Source: Eubacterium sp.
Lineage (GTDB): Bacteria; Bacillota; Clostridia; Lachnospirales; Lachnospiraceae
NCBI GenBank assembly: GCA_021769425.1
Contig: JAETSX010000006.1
Coordinates: 62,001 to 126,000 of the forward strand
Direction: 5' to 3'
Length of the DNA stretch: 64,000 nucleotides
Position 1 is the stretch's first letter. Each line of letters begins with the position of its first letter. The translations under genes and the position numbers were made by a program. The notes beneath the pieces are model-generated. The model saw only the letters and a list, made by a program, of their open reading frames with translations, searched no databases and was not told where the DNA came from. Of the stretch, positions 1 to 9,036 are shown piece by piece.

Positions 1-481
1 CAAAATAAATCTTTCCCACACTTGCCCGGTACACCCGGTCTTTCCATTCCACCTTAATATGATCGTTACGCTCTTCCTTGTCTAAAAGTTCCCTGGTAAT
101 GGATGGGAAAATAGTGGCGATGGACTTATGATATCCCTTGTCCTTTTCTGTAATGCGGGAAAATGCTTCATTCATCCACAAAATCTTACTGTTAAAATCC
201 AGCAGCGCATACGGGATCTCAAATTCGTTCAGCAGTTTCTTCTGAACCGTTCCATACTGGGTGGCAAAGCTGATTACCTCATTGCGCATGGCGGACTTAT
301 TGGCCAGGAAGATTCCCAGTACAATCAGAAAATACAATGCGGCAAATACAGAGACGCAGATTCCGGCAGTCCTGTCAAAATAGTATAAGGGGACATTCAT
401 CAGTACAAGTAAAACAGTCAGCATCAGGGGCCAGTACATATAATTCTTCAACGGGCCGCCCGGGTGGTTTTTTCTTTTCAT
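1..481 (-). CDS. gdpP: GdpP-type cyclic-di-AMP phosphodiesterase, N-terminal part
   Basis: I translated this reading frame directly. It is open through the left edge of the window, so only about 160 N-terminal residues are present. The protein starts with a basic segment, then two hydrophobic helices (about residues 15-32 and 40-60). A PAS-like segment follows (IPYALLDFNSKILWMNEAF and onward). Two helices plus PAS is the N-terminus of GdpP/YybT, which continues with a degenerate GGDEF and a DHH/DHHA1 domain that hydrolyses c-di-AMP; those parts lie outside. An in-frame TAA directly precedes the ATG, so the start is fixed. It has its own promoter, upstream at 581-609. Placement near rpsF-ssb-rpsR (normally followed by gdpP, rplI, dnaB in Firmicutes) supports the call. 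Confidence 0.8.
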   Translation of the reverse strand, partial: MKRKNHPGGPLKNYMYWPLMLTVLLVLMNVPLYYFDRTAGICVSVFAALYFLIVLGIFLANKSAMRNEVISFATQYGTVQKKLLNEFEIPYALLDFNSKILWMNEAFSRITEKDKGYHKSIATIFPSITRELLDKEERNDHIKVEWKDRVYRASVGKIYF

Positions 482-580
482 TTATTTTCCTACCTTTGTT
501 GTTCTCACTTATAGTTCAGGGTTCCGTTCTGCAAGGCCAGTGCAGGCATTTCTGTCTGCATTGCCCATTGCTTTCGTCAT

Positions 581-609
581 ATTATACCACTTCCTTGGAC
601 TTCTTACAA
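581..609 (-). promoter_or_regulatory. sigma-A promoter of gdpP
   Basis: On the minus strand, -35 TTGTAA (604-609) and -10 TATAAT (581-586) are separated by 17 nt, about 100 nt upstream of the gdpP ATG. It indicates that gdpP is transcribed independently of the exosortase operon before it. Confidence 0.7.
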
Positions 610-678
610 TAACCGTTTTCTGTCCTCTGTCCCTTACCGTTTTTCCAGAGTGATTGTTCACATGTCACTGTTCCGGGA

Positions 679-709
679 GGGGTTTCCGCACATTTTGTGC
701 AGAAACCCC
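679..709 (-). terminator. hairpin after the exosortase operon
   Basis: A 13-bp stem (GGGGTTTCCGCAC with GTGCAGAAACCCC, one mismatch) with a 5-nt loop lies 55 bp beyond the last gene of the operon. No U-tract follows on the minus strand, so it may be a weak or factor-assisted terminator, or an mRNA 3' end stabiliser. Confidence 0.4.
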
Positions 710-763
710 GAGTTTTCAGCGCAAAATCACACCTTTTGCGGTTTTCGCGCATCGCGGAGCGTA

Positions 764-2953
764 TTACCGGTCACGGAGTAAACTGTAACTTTCCAGATAC
801 TCCTGCAGAATATAATAAGACTGCTTCAGCCGCTCCCGATACCCGGGCTCCACCCATCCGTCCCAAGTGTATGAACCGCTTTTCCCGTCTGCTTCAAATT
901 GAATCTCATGTATGGATTCATAGGTAATTTCATCGTTGGCATACAAATCGGCAATGCGCATTTTTTCATTGGGTTTGGCAATATTCAAAAGCAGCCAGGG
1001 CAGCCGAACCTCTGTCACATTGCCCCTGATGCAGAAATCTGCCCGGGAATTGTATTCCGGAGACTGGGGATCTGCATTCCCATGGCGCAGCTTGCCGGTT
1101 TCTACCTGTTCCGTCTCCACCAATGTGCCGTCTGTCAGCAGCACCGGACGGTTCAGCATCAGATAGATGGGCGCAAAGGTATGATTTCCTGCATCCGCAT
1201 ACCCTTCCTTCACTTTTAACACTTCGTTGGAAGCATGCAGTCCGGTGGTATACAGCCAGTAATTCACATCATAATAAGGGTGCACCAACAGCCTGCTTTT
1301 TTCTTTCCCCTTGATTTCCAGTAAAAAATCCGCCCCGCCGTACTCCTCATTTCCCTGGTCTTCAATGGTATCTACGGCAATCTGCAGATTATCATTTTTG
1401 CCCCGGATCAGCAGATACACATAGGCTTCATCGCTTTTTACATACAGTTTTGTTTCCTCGTTTTCCAGTACAGGCTCCTCGCCTTCCCACTCCTCGTCCT
1501 TACCGTCCACAATGCACACTGCCGTCTCGCCGGGGTCAAAGGACAACAGCCCGAAAAACTGTTCGCTGGTCTGAACATCGCACCAGTAGGGCCGTACATC
1601 CGAATCTGTATAGTCCATGGTATTCCAGGTCCTTTTAAACCATTCATCCTGCCAGATAAACACAAAAGCCCCTGCACATTTCGTATCAATAATATCTGAA
1701 AGCATGGACACAATGGCGTTTCCCTGCTCCTCCTCTGTCAGCCCTCCCTGGTTGAATCCCGGTTCTTTGGCAAGATGGGTAATCCCTCTGGAAGCAGGCA
1801 CGCCAAACTCAGAGATTACCACCGGCATCGTATGATAGCTGTTCAAATCATTCAGATAATGTTTATAGGAATTGGGCGGATCATCCGCCAGCAATTCCGG
1901 CGCATAACGCATCATTTCCGGATAATAGGGATATACATGGTAAGATGCAAACATCCCTGCCTTAAATTCTGGCTTTGCCTTAATATGTTCCGCATCTACC
2001 GAAACTGCATCCTCCATCTCAGGATTGGGTTCTCCGGGATGAGAGAGCGGATCTGTCGTCACCCAGTTGGCAAACGATATGGGATGCTGCATCTGATACT
2101 GTTCCATCTCATAAGAAATGCAGGCATCCAGCCCGGAAGCGAGAAAAAACTCAAAGGGAGACGCATCCTCGGTAAACAGATACTCTCCCTCAAATACTTT
2201 CTTGTCCGGATTGGCGTCATTGGTGCCCATCACAAATTCCGGCTGCCATTCAATTCCCAAAATCCAGCCGCACAGATATTGGGATACATCCGCCGTATAA
2301 CTGCCGCTGGCATTGCCGGCCGCAGGCTCAATCACTGCATTTCCATGAACCACGTCCACAATAGTTCTGCACATTGCAATCCAGTCCTTTTCAATCTTTC
2401 CGTCTTCGGCATAGGCATCCTGAAGGCTGCTGATATCTTCTTCATTATTATAAACTCCCTGCATAAAATAAAGCGGAGACTCCGCCGTCTTATTGTATGT
2501 GGCCAGAGCATGATAAAATTCCGGCATTAAAATCGTATACACGCGGATGGTATCTGCATGCATTTCGCCGATCTGGCGGAACCATCTGAGATACTCATCC
2601 TCCGTGATTGCAAACTCGCCTGGAAACGCGCCTGGTTTTCCTGCACCGATATTCACGCCCACGGGCATCGTGTCCTGCCACCTGCCGTCCGCCCCATAAA
2701 CCTGAAATGTCTTTTCCCTGGTCCGAAAGGAATAATTCATCCCGCCTTCTTTGCACATGGGAAGGGTCTTCGCCTCTTCCCCGGACACATCAGAACCCTC
2801 TTTTGTTCCCTTTTCCGTTCCTTCCTTCGCCGGCTCTCTGCCTGAATCAACCGTCAGTTTGGGCTGATCCGAAGCGCACCCGCAGCACAGGCTTGCCGCC
2901 ATTGCAAACATCAAAACCCAACTGAATATCTTTCTTTTATGAAATCTCTGCAT
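764..2953 (-). CDS. lipoprotein with TIM-barrel glycoside-hydrolase-like domain and CBM9-like tail
   Basis: The start is placed at the ATG at 2953 (729 aa), which has GGAAGG about 7 nt upstream and opens a lipoprotein signal (hydrophobic run, then SLCCGC). The longer frame to 3058 has no visible ribosome site. The first 450 residues after the signal resemble a (beta/alpha)8 glycoside hydrolase. Conserved-looking acidic sites are GIEWQPE (acid/base candidate) and VISEFG (nucleophile-like), with HVYPYYPE and FVFIWQDEW as barrel strands. The tail carries DGKDEEWEG and beta-rich sequence, like the DGxxxDW repeats of the secreted protein encoded earlier in the same operon. No GH family is assigned with confidence. 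It is the last gene of the XrtG operon. A role in trimming or transferring the glycan made by the locus is inference. Confidence 0.6.
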   Translation of the reverse strand: MQRFHKRKIFSWVLMFAMAASLCCGCASDQPKLTVDSGREPAKEGTEKGTKEGSDVSGEEAKTLPMCKEGGMNYSFRTREKTFQVYGADGRWQDTMPVGVNIGAGKPGAFPGEFAITEDEYLRWFRQIGEMHADTIRVYTILMPEFYHALATYNKTAESPLYFMQGVYNNEEDISSLQDAYAEDGKIEKDWIAMCRTIVDVVHGNAVIEPAAGNASGSYTADVSQYLCGWILGIEWQPEFVMGTNDANPDKKVFEGEYLFTEDASPFEFFLASGLDACISYEMEQYQMQHPISFANWVTTDPLSHPGEPNPEMEDAVSVDAEHIKAKPEFKAGMFASYHVYPYYPEMMRYAPELLADDPPNSYKHYLNDLNSYHTMPVVISEFGVPASRGITHLAKEPGFNQGGLTEEEQGNAIVSMLSDIIDTKCAGAFVFIWQDEWFKRTWNTMDYTDSDVRPYWCDVQTSEQFFGLLSFDPGETAVCIVDGKDEEWEGEEPVLENEETKLYVKSDEAYVYLLIRGKNDNLQIAVDTIEDQGNEEYGGADFLLEIKGKEKSRLLVHPYYDVNYWLYTTGLHASNEVLKVKEGYADAGNHTFAPIYLMLNRPVLLTDGTLVETEQVETGKLRHGNADPQSPEYNSRADFCIRGNVTEVRLPWLLLNIAKPNEKMRIADLYANDEITYESIHEIQFEADGKSGSYTWDGWVEPGYRERLKQSYYILQEYLESYSLLRDR

Positions 2954-3038
2954 CTTTCTTCCTTCCAAATCCGTCGTTTCAACTCTGTCCCGTTTCAACC
3001 CTCTCAGGCCTGTCTTCTCAACTTGGGGCCTCCTCATC

Positions 3039-3521
3039 TTACCATTTTTCACTCTCATCGTTCATAATCTGATCCACCACATACTGCACCACGCCGGAAA
3101 TCCGCTCTGTCTGCTTTTTTCCAATCTGCTCGATAAAGTCCGGCTCGTTTCGGTGGCTGACAATATAGCTTCTGGTGGGCGTTTCGCTTCCCTCCACAGA
3201 AACCAGTTCTCCGCCGTGCTCCCGCAGCAATGTCTGAAGTTCCTCATTAAAGTGATCCGTCACATTTTCGATGGTGGGCACAATCAGATTAAAAGGCTCA
3301 ATCGTGTTCAGAATCTGATTCTGATATTTATCCAGATAACCCTCTATCAATGACTCAAAGGTACGGAATTCCACAAATTCCGTTCCGCTGACAATGATTG
3401 TAGTAATAAACTCCCAGGTATGGGGATGCGTCTGCCCCTGTTTTCCGTTGATAATAATATAGTGGTTCATATTCAGATACGATTTCAAACGATATTCCCG
3501 ATAAAGCTTTTCTTTCCTCAT
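3039..3521 (-). CDS. 6-pyruvoyltetrahydropterin synthase-like protein, exosortase-G associated (second copy)
   Basis: 160 aa. The start is the ATG at 3521, which overlaps the upstream stop as ATGA and implies translational coupling. The N-terminal region (NMNHYI, then THPHTWEF) has the spacing of the three zinc histidines of the QueD/PTPS fold (one His, then HxH). The product is longer and more divergent than true QueD, and none of the queuosine partners (queC, queE, queF) is nearby, so a pterin or deazapurine reaction cannot be assumed. PTPS-related proteins are known companions of XrtG in Firmicutes. Substrate unknown. Confidence 0.6.
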   Translation of the reverse strand: MRKEKLYREYRLKSYLNMNHYIIINGKQGQTHPHTWEFITTIIVSGTEFVEFRTFESLIEGYLDKYQNQILNTIEPFNLIVPTIENVTDHFNEELQTLLREHGGELVSVEGSETPTRSYIVSHRNEPDFIEQIGKKQTERISGVVQYVVDQIMNDESEKW

Positions 3522-4576
3522 GTGCCTGTCACCGCCTTCCAAAACTGTTCAAATTGCCGCTGATAACTTTCCGTATTATCTTCACAGTACAAATCTGCCA
3601 CGCCGCGTACCTCCCAGTTTTCCAAGGACTCAATAATCCTGCTGCTGACCTGCTTCTCATATCGGACAAAAATCAGCAGCACCCTCCTGTCATCCATGGA
3701 AAACCGCAGCGCACTGTTGTCCAAAACCACCTGCATATGCTCAAAAAATTCGTCCCGGGCCTCTGGCGTTTCTGTTTCAAATACTGCGAAATGCAGCGGA
3801 TGAGCCCCTCTTTCATCCAGAGTCCGTAAAAATTCGTCCAGCACCGTATGCTTAAATACACGTTTGCTGGCGCTAAAAGCATGTTCCCGCTTCAGCTGCT
3901 CATCCAATTGCTCCAGCTGCTGATTCTGCCAGATCACGCGTTCCTCCTGCCGGGCAATCCTGGCAGCCTGTCCGCTGATTTTTTTCGACATCACCATACT
4001 CAGAATAATCAAAAGGGCCAGAACCAGCGACAGAATAATAATAATGGAATTCCTGCATTCCAACAGAATATTATCCTCCAGAATCACCTTGTCATATGTC
4101 AGCAGGCAAATCCGGTACTGCTGGTTTCGCCAGTCAAAAATCATGCCGGAAGCAATAAACCGATCTTCATTCAGGTAAATAATCTGATGTCCCACCTGAT
4201 TTAACCCCAGACGGTTCAGAAAGGCGGCCGCCGAGTCGCTGGCGTAATAAGCGCCGTCCGTAAACCCTTTATAGCGGTTGGTTTCCGTAACGCTTTTTAC
4301 AAACAGAATGGAATCCTCTTTGCTGACCGTCCAATATCTGCTGGCCGTGGCATCCAGAGAACTGATAATGTCGGTAATATCCTTCTCCGTGGCGTCATCT
4401 CCCAGACGGTTAATTTCTTCCAGAACCACCTTAACGTAGCCGTCCTGCTCTGCTCCGTAAATCTCCAGAAACCTTGTCTCATAATTGTTCAATTGCCAGA
4501 TAATAAATACATCCGCTGCCATGGCAAAAAATACCACAAGAGCCGTTACAATGAAAAAATTAAATTTGCGTTTCAT
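3518..4576 (-). CDS. two-helix membrane protein with extracytoplasmic sensor-like domain
   Basis: 352 aa from the ATG at 4576; the first ATG at 4585 is too close to the AGGGA site. Helix 1 is at about residues 10-28. An extracytoplasmic domain of about 150 residues follows, then helix 2 (IIIILSLVLALLIILSMVM, about 180-198). Next come a coiled coil (RQEERVIWQNQQLEQLDEQL) and a cytoplasmic domain of about 120 residues. This is the architecture of a sensor kinase or diguanylate cyclase, but I see no H-box, HATPase or intact GGDEF. The segment ending MDDRRVLLIF could be a degenerate GGDEF beta-hairpin, at low confidence. It sits between the GT2 and PTPS-like genes, so it may regulate or scaffold glycan synthesis. 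Confidence 0.5.
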   Translation of the reverse strand: MKRKFNFFIVTALVVFFAMAADVFIIWQLNNYETRFLEIYGAEQDGYVKVVLEEINRLGDDATEKDITDIISSLDATASRYWTVSKEDSILFVKSVTETNRYKGFTDGAYYASDSAAAFLNRLGLNQVGHQIIYLNEDRFIASGMIFDWRNQQYRICLLTYDKVILEDNILLECRNSIIIILSLVLALLIILSMVMSKKISGQAARIARQEERVIWQNQQLEQLDEQLKREHAFSASKRVFKHTVLDEFLRTLDERGAHPLHFAVFETETPEARDEFFEHMQVVLDNSALRFSMDDRRVLLIFVRYEKQVSSRIIESLENWEVRGVADLYCEDNTESYQRQFEQFWKAVTGT

Positions 4577-4588
4577 ATGCTCCATTCC

Positions 4589-5953
4589 CTATTCGTAATT
4601 GACAGCTTTCCGCGCTCTCTTCAGCAGATTCAGCGGTTTTTTCGCCTCAGCCTTCAATTCCGCCTGAAAATCCTTCCGCTCGTCTGTCAGGGTGCGGGTC
4701 TTCCATGCGCTGTCCGTATTGATGCTGTTAATCACACCTGCAAACCGGATAAAAAACACTGCAAAATTAAAAAACGGAAGCAGCGGCGCCACATACCAGT
4801 GTTTACGGTAGTACCGTTTCAGCTCATCAAATTCCTTCAAGAAACCCACGGTGGAAAAATAATACAGATACCCGCTGATAATATATAGCAGGAAAATAAC
4901 GCCTGTGGAAATCAGAATCACCTTCGCCGAATAGTTCATGCACATCAGACAAATCAACGCCAGATACCAAATCAGCCGGGGAAATGCAAAGGTATGGTCA
5001 TACAACAAAGTCCGGACCATCACATTGGAAAATGTTTTACGCACTTTCAGATCTCTTTCCAAAAATTGATGGGACACCTCCAGGCTTCCCCGCTGCCAGC
5101 GCTGCCGCTGGGTGTAAAGCTTATTCACGCTTTCTATTGGGTCTACGCAGAAAATAGCATTTTCACAGATCTCCACCCGGATACGCTGGAGAAAACGCAT
5201 TTGAAATGTAATATTGGTATCCTCGCAAATGGTATCTGTATTGTAGAGCTGGGATTTCAGCACGGCAGACTTGCGGAATGCGGAAAAAGCGCCGGAAAGG
5301 GTGTAAATGGAGTTTGTCTCCGAAGCATAATTCCGGCCTGCCAAGAATGCCTGGGCATATTCCATAAACTCCATTTTGCGGAGAAGCCTTGCAAAAATAC
5401 CCTGATACTTCTCAATCATTTCCGGCATGGTGAGAATTGCGCCGGTCATACAGTCCACATCCTGACAGCTCTCAAATTTGCGCACCATATTGCTGATGGC
5501 ATGAGGCTCAAACTGCCCGTCGCTGTCCACATGGATGATGTATTTTCCGTCCGCATTAAACAATGCCAGATTCAGCGCACGGGATTTTCCCTGTTTGGCG
5601 TTCAGCCACTGCATCAACAAATCCGGATACAATTCCTGGCACCTGGCATAAACCTGAAAAGAATTATCTTTTCCCTGATTATTCACCAGAAAAATCCGCA
5701 TTTTATCATTGGGATAATCACTGTCATTGATGGAGCGGATACATTCCTGCAGGGAGCCCTCAGAATTGTACACCGGAATAATCAGAGTAATCTCCGGCCA
5801 GAGCACAGGATCCTCATATTTATGGGGAAACAGCTTTTTCTTAATCAGAATTGCCACACTTCCTATAGAGGGAATAATTTCCATCACCAGCGGAATGATA
5901 ATCCAGGCAGCCCAAAACAAGATTGAATTGAAAAAATTATTTATCACTGTCAT
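4589..5953 (-). CDS. GT2 processive-type glycosyltransferase, exosortase-G associated
   Basis: 454 aa. It has an N-terminal membrane helix and a GT-A domain with TLIIPVYNSEG, substrate DxD (HVDSDG, D143 and D145), acidic catalytic pair CED (E244-D245) and QRQRW (Q282-W286). Two or three C-terminal helices follow (about 325-375 and 405-425). DxD, ED and QxxRW together mark the processive cellulose/hyaluronan/poly-GlcNAc synthase class. No PilZ domain is present. The start overlaps the end of xrtG by 17 bp. A family of GT2 enzymes is known to travel with XrtG, and this fits it. The sugar donor cannot be read from sequence. Confidence 0.85.
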   Translation of the reverse strand: MTVINNFFNSILFWAAWIIIPLVMEIIPSIGSVAILIKKKLFPHKYEDPVLWPEITLIIPVYNSEGSLQECIRSINDSDYPNDKMRIFLVNNQGKDNSFQVYARCQELYPDLLMQWLNAKQGKSRALNLALFNADGKYIIHVDSDGQFEPHAISNMVRKFESCQDVDCMTGAILTMPEMIEKYQGIFARLLRKMEFMEYAQAFLAGRNYASETNSIYTLSGAFSAFRKSAVLKSQLYNTDTICEDTNITFQMRFLQRIRVEICENAIFCVDPIESVNKLYTQRQRWQRGSLEVSHQFLERDLKVRKTFSNVMVRTLLYDHTFAFPRLIWYLALICLMCMNYSAKVILISTGVIFLLYIISGYLYYFSTVGFLKEFDELKRYYRKHWYVAPLLPFFNFAVFFIRFAGVINSINTDSAWKTRTLTDERKDFQAELKAEAKKPLNLLKRARKAVNYE

Positions 5954-6536
5954 ATCGGAAGCTTCCCACCTTCTGTTTGATAATCTGCGGTTTCGTAAAC
6001 ACGTAAAAATATAGTATCACAGACAGCCCGTAGAACACAAACCGCCCGATAAAGGTATGGGCAATATGATACAAATCCACACCGCCGAAATAAATAATCA
6101 CGGAAATCACTGTTATTCGCAGGGCATTTGCCAGCGCCATTGCAACCACTCCCAGAACCCCCACATAGATCCGTTCATATACCGTATACACCCGATAAAA
6201 CATCAGCAGGGAAAGATATGCGATAATCTCAATAATCCCGGAGCACTCAAAATCAATTTTCAGTGAAATTACCCCTGCCGCTGATTCTATAAAAATAACG
6301 CCGTATTTATAATGCGCGCTGTAAATATCCCCGATTTTCCCGGGAAGACCTGCCAGAAGCGCCACAATCCTGGCCAAAGGCTGGGCAAGGATCGGCTGCA
6401 GAAACACCAGCATCAGAACAAAAGCTCCCGTACTTCCCACAAGAAAATGCCAGAAATTCAGTTTACTCTTATTAAGCACACGGAGAAGAAACAGCCATAT
6501 TGCCAACCCCGCCAAACCTGCTATATATTTTATCAT
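5937..6536 (-). CDS. xrtG: exosortase XrtG (membrane cysteine transpeptidase-like sorting enzyme)
   Basis: 199 aa, almost wholly hydrophobic with about six to seven helices. The exosortase/archaeosortase catalytic triad is present in order: Cys98 in FECSGI, Arg140 in ANALRIT, His160 in AHTFIGR. Exosortases are thought to cleave C-terminal sorting signals (motif, helix, basic tail) and pass the protein to a cell-surface acceptor; the Gram-positive XrtG subgroup is small and experimentally obscure. Its neighbours (GT2, PTPS-related proteins, large membrane protein, secreted protein with helix plus basic tail) are the usual XrtG companions. It is separated from the next upstream gene by 4 bp. 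Confidence 0.9.
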   Translation of the reverse strand: MIKYIAGLAGLAIWLFLLRVLNKSKLNFWHFLVGSTGAFVLMLVFLQPILAQPLARIVALLAGLPGKIGDIYSAHYKYGVIFIESAAGVISLKIDFECSGIIEIIAYLSLLMFYRVYTVYERIYVGVLGVVAMALANALRITVISVIIYFGGVDLYHIAHTFIGRFVFYGLSVILYFYVFTKPQIIKQKVGSFRYDSDK

Positions 6537-6540
6537 ATGG

Positions 6541-9000
6541 TTACCCCGCTTCCTTTTCAGACTTCTCTGACCGTTTCCGCCGATACAGAGTAAATACCGC
6601 CAGCAGAATCAGTCCCGTCAGGCTGACCAGCGTTCCGCCTTTCCGGTAAGGATGGGTAAAAGAAATCACAGTGGTTCCTGACTGGATATAGGTCAGATGA
6701 TTCTTTCCGTAAATCTTCCGGTTCGCCGCAAAACTGTCATGCCAGGCAAGGCCCGTATTAATATCATTTTCCTCTGTAATGAGCGTGATACTGTCCTGCT
6801 TATACTGAATTGTATACGGTATTATCTCACGCTTGGGCAGTTCATCCGAACTCAAATCCATGGCATGGCTCAAAAGCTTCCCCACGCCTTCATCCTGCGT
6901 CAGACTGTAGTAATAAGTCAGATTCAGGCCAATCATCACAATATTGTCATTTTCTACTGTTCCAAAAAACGGCAGCTCCAGATTGCCATCTTTCACCATT
7001 CCCCAGACATCATGCAAACCGTTTACATACACTGTGCTCCATTCCCGGTGACCATCGGGAAACAAATTGGTGTCCAGAACGCCGTCAATGGTATTCAGTT
7101 CGGGGTAGCCCTGGGAAAAAGAAACATCATGGCAGACTGCACCCAGAAAGCTCTGCTCTCTGCTGCCTCTGTCATCCGGAATTCCATCCGCCGCAATGAC
7201 AATCCGAACCCCCGCTTCACTTAAATCCACAATTAATTTTTCCGCATATGCCTTGTCATCATACGTAAATCCTGCCAGATAAATCAAATCATACTTCTGC
7301 AAATCTTCAAAAGTAAAATCATTCAGATTCCCGCTCTCTGTCTCCTCCACTGCCGGAAACTGGCGGGAAATCCCGGGCGCATCAGATCCGATGCCAATGG
7401 CCCTGTACTCCGCCGACGTTCCCCAATTTCCCTCAGCGGCCGCCAATTTATAAAACCGGTAGTTTTCATTAAAATCCACCAGTTCATAACCGACTCTGTT
7501 TGCCGCAATATCCAGACTGCGGACCGGATGCTTCCCGGGATTACTGATAAAATCCAGTTGAATGACAACTGTATCATTTCCAAGCTCCATACATCGGTCA
7601 AAGAGATAAAGATAATTTCCCTCTTCCAAGGCCCGATCTATCTGCTTAAAATTCGTCACGGTTACAGCCGCTTCTTCTGCCGCGCCATACGAGGTGGCCA
7701 CCGGCTCCCCATAACCGGTCATCAGATACGCGCTCATAGAACCAAGGCTGCTCTCATCCAGCAATGCCATCCTCTGCTCTGTCATCTCTTTTGCCTCATC
7801 AATCAATGCGGCGTCTGAATAATATGCCATCCGCTCTTCCGGCGCCGCCCCAGAGCGATTCCCCAGAATCAGCGGCAAAGAAGGCAGGGTATCCAGAACC
7901 AGCAGCCCTGCAAACAGCACAATCCAGCCTCGCTTCAAGGTATCCCAGACCAAAAATCCCAGCAAAATCATACACAATCCAATGGAAATAAAGCGAAGCA
8001 TCTGAAAATATTCCCCGCCCGGCAATATTTTCAATAACAGATAAAATGTCTCCGAACTGAATGCCAGAATCAGCATCCCGGTCCAAAATCCGGACATGGA
8101 TTTCTTTTTACTCAAAAAAATTCCAAAAACAGCCAGCAAAGCCGCAGCCAGTCCAAAATAAGCATCCACGCATCCCCGGTGCATTCGGGCGGCAGGATTA
8201 ATGGACAAAAATATACTCTGAAAGAAATCTGCCAGTCTCTCCAAACTGTTTGCAGAGGCTGTGCCGCCGGTCAAAGAGGGAATCAGCCAGAAGCCTGCCA
8301 CCAAATATCCCAGCGCTATTGCCAGAAATGCATACACCTGCTGCCGGCACTGATGATAAATCACCATATTTACAATAAAATACACGGTAAAGGCAGTTAA
8401 AATCATTCCCGCATAACTGGAATGACATAATACAAACAATGCAAAACAAACGGAAATCTTCGGCAAAAGATGCCAATTGCCTTCTTTCAGATAACTGTAT
8501 ACCCAATACACAAAAAGAGGAAGTATTGCAATACAGACAGATTTCGCCAAATCTCCCTCATAAAACAGCGTGCTTAAATTGTTGGGCATAAAAAACCATA
8601 AAACACCTAAAAACGCCCCGAAATAAGGACGTTCCAACTGAAATCCCACATATAGCCATGAAACTGCTCCTACAAAGAAGAGAATCATAACAAAAACAAG
8701 GAAACCGTCCATGGAACTGCCGCCCAGCAATTGGCAGCCGGCCAGCAGGTAAATTGGAATCGGAGCACAGTAACGCATCATCTCCATGCCGTTATACCAA
8801 AGAAAATCAAATGCGGGCCAGTAATCTCCCTTCTGAACCGCCCGATATAACACATCGCCCTGATAAAGATGTCCCAGCGTATCTTTTCCGCTGGGATAAA
8901 CGCCGCTGTTTCCCACAACCGCTGCAATTCCATATGCAGCCAACGCATAAAGAATGGGCATTAATAAAATCAGATAATACGACTTCCTTCTGTTTTTCAA
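6541..9000 (-). CDS. large polytopic membrane protein (PTPS-related / GT-C-like), exosortase-G associated
   Basis: The likely start is the TTG at 9000 (819 aa), with AGGAGG 8 nt upstream; the ATG at 9021 lies before that site. About residues 1-380 form ten or more helices. The first extracytoplasmic loop carries GKDTLGHLYQGD, reminiscent of the acidic loop of GT-C polyprenol-dependent glycosyltransferases. Residues of about 390-770 are soluble and extracytoplasmic, with a stretch (DLIYLAGF, GVRIVIAADG, ENDNIVMIGLN) that looks like a glutamine-amidotransferase-type Rossmann fold without an obvious catalytic Cys. A final helix with an RRKRSEK tail closes it. The family is annotated as PTPS-related membrane protein, although it has no PTPS fold that I can see. 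Confidence 0.65.
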   Translation of the reverse strand: MKNRRKSYYLILLMPILYALAAYGIAAVVGNSGVYPSGKDTLGHLYQGDVLYRAVQKGDYWPAFDFLWYNGMEMMRYCAPIPIYLLAGCQLLGGSSMDGFLVFVMILFFVGAVSWLYVGFQLERPYFGAFLGVLWFFMPNNLSTLFYEGDLAKSVCIAILPLFVYWVYSYLKEGNWHLLPKISVCFALFVLCHSSYAGMILTAFTVYFIVNMVIYHQCRQQVYAFLAIALGYLVAGFWLIPSLTGGTASANSLERLADFFQSIFLSINPAARMHRGCVDAYFGLAAALLAVFGIFLSKKKSMSGFWTGMLILAFSSETFYLLLKILPGGEYFQMLRFISIGLCMILLGFLVWDTLKRGWIVLFAGLLVLDTLPSLPLILGNRSGAAPEERMAYYSDAALIDEAKEMTEQRMALLDESSLGSMSAYLMTGYGEPVATSYGAAEEAAVTVTNFKQIDRALEEGNYLYLFDRCMELGNDTVVIQLDFISNPGKHPVRSLDIAANRVGYELVDFNENYRFYKLAAAEGNWGTSAEYRAIGIGSDAPGISRQFPAVEETESGNLNDFTFEDLQKYDLIYLAGFTYDDKAYAEKLIVDLSEAGVRIVIAADGIPDDRGSREQSFLGAVCHDVSFSQGYPELNTIDGVLDTNLFPDGHREWSTVYVNGLHDVWGMVKDGNLELPFFGTVENDNIVMIGLNLTYYYSLTQDEGVGKLLSHAMDLSSDELPKREIIPYTIQYKQDSITLITEENDINTGLAWHDSFAANRKIYGKNHLTYIQSGTTVISFTHPYRKGGTLVSLTGLILLAVFTLYRRKRSEKSEKEAG

Positions 9001-9036
9001 TGCCCATTCCTCCTGAATCATTTCTTTTTCGTAAAA

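Noticed and set aside
3518-4576. Active diguanylate cyclase or histidine kinase.
   Set aside because: No GGDEF/GGEEF active site, no H-box and no HATPase motifs are visible. Only the two-helix sensor-like layout supports a signalling role.
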